Source: DATEEG01 sp035525055 (GTDB lineage Bacteria > Actinomycetota > Acidimicrobiia > Spongiisociales > ZC4RG35). From it: a DNA stretch of 15,694 nt. The DNA is taken from assembly GCA_035525055.1 (NCBI GenBank), contig DATLEZ010000096.1, positions 1 to 15,694 on the forward strand. Direction: 5' to 3'. The translations under genes and the position numbers were made by a program. This document shows, piece after piece, positions 13,364 to 15,694 of the stretch. The number at the start of each line of letters is the position of its first letter. The first letter of the stretch is position 1. A model generated the notes under the pieces. That model saw only the letters and a program-made list of their open reading frames with translations. It ran no database searches and was not told the origin of the DNA.

Positions 13364-15017
13364 TTAATTCGGAATCAACGGCAGCAACACATGTAAAGGG
13401 TGGTCGGGACCGACGTAGAGGGTGACTTTGCCTCCGAAGATCGCCGGCGGGCGGTCGTCGGGATCGTTGTGGGTCATGCCGCCGGTGCCTTTCGTGGCAT
13501 ACACGAAGTTCTCGCCGTACTCGTCGAGGGGCCCGGCGTACTCGTAGTCCTTGCCCCTGATCCAGAGCCCCAGCCGATAGCCGGGCGGCACGACGATGCA
13601 CGTCGGGACGAATTCGATATCGAGCGGATAGATCTCTCCGGGGACCAGCGGTTCGACACGGTCGTGGGGATGGAAAGGCTGCCAGGGCTTGCTCCGATCC
13701 CGGTCGAAGGCGCGGTGCGAGGCGCGCAGCCAGCCATTTGCAATGGGGGTATTGGGATCGGTCGAACCTTCGAACGTGACCTCGTTGCCGTCCTCATCAA
13801 ACAGGCGAAGAATCAAGAACAGGTCCGCGTCGACGGTTTCGGACGAGATCCAGAGTCGCGCCGCCAGCGGCCCGGTGAACTCGGTCTTTTCCAGAAACGG
13901 GGGAGTTGTGAACAGGAGGCCATCACCCAACGCGTCGTATCCGAGCGCAGCAAAGGAGTCCTCCAACCGCTCGCCTGGGTGGCGAATGTTCAACTGCACC
14001 CGGGGGGAGTTTTGCCAGCCGTTGTCCAGCTCCTTGAGGAAATGATCGAAGAACCGTTTCTGCAGGTCGCGACCGTAGTCGGAGTAGAAGTGGGTCCAGT
14101 GAGTGTCACCGTGAACCTCGAGCCATTTGTCCGGTGACGCTGCGTATATGAAGCCGTTGAAGTTGCCGCGGGGATGGATGCCTTGCCCTCCCCAATTGGC
14201 GGCGGTCAGCAAAGGGACCTCGACCCTGGACAGGTCGATGCTTCGCGCGTGGTGCCATTCGTCGTAGAGCGGATGCTGCTTGATGATCGCGAAATAGTCG
14301 CTCCGGTGCGCCGCCAGCTCCTCTTCGGAGAGCGTCAACGGTCCTGCTACCGGCGAACCGGTATTCGGGTTGATGGGGGGCCCGCTCGCCTTGTCCATAC
14401 TGGATCGGGTTGATCTGGTTCGGTTGCCAGCGCCTCGTGAACTCACTCAGGATCCCGCCGTGATAGAAGGCGTCCCGGTACTGATCGTTGAATCCTTCCC
14501 AGGCGATCAAGGCCGCCAGGTGATCGGGCTGCCTGGCAGCAGCGGCCCAACCCATCACGGTGTAGTAGGAGATCCCGGCTATTCCGACCTTGCCGTTGCT
14601 CCAATCCTGGGTCCCGGCCCACTCGACGCCGGCACTGACATCGTCGTATTCCTGAGGTGAGCGTGGGTCGAGAAACCCGGGTGACCATCCCGCGCCCCGC
14701 GAGTCGACCCTGACCACCACGTAACCGTGCGGGACCCATCTCTCGGGGTCGACGACCTCCCATGCCTGGTATTTGTTGGTCGACTCTTCCTTCACGCTTG
14801 GATCTTTCGACAGGAGCTTTCCGCACTGCATCTGATAGACGGACCCGTTGAAGGGGAGACCCTTGGCGTAGACCCCGTGGCTGAGGACGACCGGGTAACG
14901 ACCCTGCTCAACCGGTCGATACACGTCGGCCCTGAGCACGGCCCCGTCTGGCATCGGCACTGGCACCTGCCAGTCGATCGCCATCCCGTCGATGATTTCG
15001 GACCACGATTGCTTCAT
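13364..15017 (-). pseudogene. CocE/NonD (peptidase S15-like) hydrolase, interrupted by a +1 frameshift
   Basis: Two overlapping minus-strand frames form one protein of about 550 residues. The upstream frame starts at ATG 15015-15017 (a TTG at 15026 is an alternative). It encodes the alpha/beta-hydrolase part: RVDSRGAGWSPG, and GIAGISYYTVMGW with the nucleophile Ser150 in G-x-S-Y-x. The downstream frame encodes LSEEELAAHRSDY, ANWGGQGIHPRGNFNGF, KWLEVHGDTHWTHFYSDYG and a C-terminal jelly-roll domain (FTGPLAARLWISS, YRLGLWIRGKDYEY) as in CocE and X-Pro dipeptidyl peptidases. They join in a run of six G on the plus strand (14375-14380). Dropping one G gives GERAP-INPNTG-SPVAGPLTLSEEEL, which fits the family. 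It may be a real null mutation or a sequencing error. Where related hydrolases have the catalytic Asp (WYD), this one reads NWGG. Substrates of the family are esters, amides or peptides. Confidence 0.82.
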
Positions 15018-15190
15018 ATCGACCAAAGACCTATCGCGGAGGACTCGGCTTCCCGCCGGGGTTCTCGGCCAACGCTATCGCCGACGAAAACCGGGCAATT
15101 CGGATTATGTACGATGCAATCTCGTGCTTGCGACCTTCTCCGAGCCTTCGGATCTGATTTCCCTCCGATCAAGGTGACGGTGGTTCCGTC

Positions 15191-15694
15191 ATGAGAAGCC
15201 GCTTGTCCCGCGTGCGGAAGCTGGTGGTTGTCGACATAACGCCGCTGCGGCAGTCTCGTGACTTCCGGTACCTCTATCTGGGCCAAATGGCTTCATTCCT
15301 GGCCCGTGAATTGACGGTGGTGGCAGTGCCGTACCAGGCGTTCGTGCTCACCGGGTCGTCACTGGTTGTCGGTTCCCTAGGCCTGGCGCAGCTGATACCG
15401 GGATTGGCGGTGGCGCTCCTCGGGGGGGCGTTCTTCGACGCCTTCGACCGCAAGAGGCTCATGTGGATCAGCCAGGTCCTCCAGGCCGTCGTCGCCGGGG
15501 GCCTGATGATCAACGCGGCAGTCCCATCACCGGCGTTGTGGCCACTGTTCGTGCTCTCGGGGCTGAATGCCGGGCTTTCATCGATCGACACCTCCACCCG
15601 GATCGCCGTCACCCCCTCATTGGTCTCTCGCGATCTGCTTCCCGCGGCTTTGGCTCTCAACCAAACCATGGCAACTCTTGGAGGCGCCGCCGGT
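15191..15694 (+). CDS. MFS transporter, DHA3/EntS-like (N-terminal part, runs off the window)
   Basis: The frame is open from ATG 15191 to the right edge, giving 168 residues with no stop. The N-terminus is basic (MRSRLSRVRKLVV), followed by the characteristic TPLRQSRDFRYLYLGQMASFLARELTVVAVPYQAFVLTGSS, an arrangement typical of the MFS_3 group that includes the enterobactin exporter EntS and macrolide-efflux-like proteins. A motif-A variant lies after TM2 (GGAFFDAFDRKRLMW, residues 78-92). About five membrane segments are visible of the usual 12. It is divergent from the CocE-type gene across a gap of about 170 bp. The substrate cannot be inferred, and no drug-resistance role should be assumed. 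Confidence 0.85.
   Translation, partial: MRSRLSRVRKLVVVDITPLRQSRDFRYLYLGQMASFLARELTVVAVPYQAFVLTGSSLVVGSLGLAQLIPGLAVALLGGAFFDAFDRKRLMWISQVLQAVVAGGLMINAAVPSPALWPLFVLSGLNAGLSSIDTSTRIAVTPSLVSRDLLPAALALNQTMATLGGAAG

Noticed and set aside
1..15694. CRISPR array, tRNA, rRNA, transposase or phage genes
   Set aside because: No regularly spaced long repeats, no tRNA-like GGTTCGA arm with cloverleaf pairing, and no transposase, integrase or phage structural motifs were seen.

Overview
The window looks like a piece of a GC-rich bacterial chromosome, most likely an actinobacterium-like genome recovered from the environment. The basis is GC-rich codon use, GTG starts (9246, 10329), tightly packed operons and the kinds of family present. 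There is no rRNA or marker gene, so the taxonomy is only a guess.

Layout. Positions 2-361 are the C-terminal end of a succinate-semialdehyde dehydrogenase-like ALDH. It converges with a small minus-strand lipoprotein gene (539-1111) that lies downstream of a minus-strand ACMSD-type amidohydrolase (1156-2214). A short divergent gap with a perfect 8-bp inverted repeat (2248-2272) separates these from plus-strand operon 1 (2270-6724): MFS transporter, fumarylacetoacetate-hydrolase-family protein, LigI-like lactonase, 3-hydroxyisobutyrate-dehydrogenase-like reductase and carboxymuconolactone-decarboxylase-like protein. A repeat-rich gap (6725-7095) follows. Operon 2 (7096-12306) then encodes a second ACMSD-type amidohydrolase, two tandem Gfo/Idh/MocA oxidoreductases, a thioredoxin-like two-domain protein and a selenoprotein. 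On the minus strand come a quinone-oxidoreductase-like enzyme (12313-13281) and a CocE/NonD-type hydrolase (13364-15017) split by a one-base frameshift in a six-G run. The window ends inside a divergent DHA3-type MFS exporter (15191 onward).

Main discovery. The last gene of operon 2 (11782-12306) is cut in two by an in-frame TGA at 12052-12054. It reads straight through as a 174-residue protein of the UGSC family, with selenocysteine at residue 91 in the motif U-G-S-C. An 8-bp hairpin with a GUG loop starts 11 nt after the TGA, with its apical G 19 nt beyond it, which is the geometry of a bacterial SECIS element. Gene callers that treat TGA as stop would see a truncated protein and a separate fragment. 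The gene sits 13 bp behind the thioredoxin-like CETC protein, a plausible redox partner.

Second discovery. A 48-bp palindromic repeat occurs twice (6732-6779 and 13309-13356, 40 of 48 bases identical). Each copy starts exactly 7 bp after a stop codon and in the same orientation relative to the gene it follows, but neither has the T-tract of an intrinsic terminator.

How the genes may work together (inference). FAH-family hydrolase, LigI-like lactonase, CMD-like protein, ACMSD/LigJ/LigW-superfamily amidohydrolases and Gfo/Idh/MocA dehydrogenases (the superfamily of LigC) are the kinds of enzyme that handle ring-cleavage products and carboxylated di-acids. The window probably encodes uptake and breakdown of an aromatic or lactone-type compound, but no ring-cleaving dioxygenase is present and the substrate cannot be read from the sequence.
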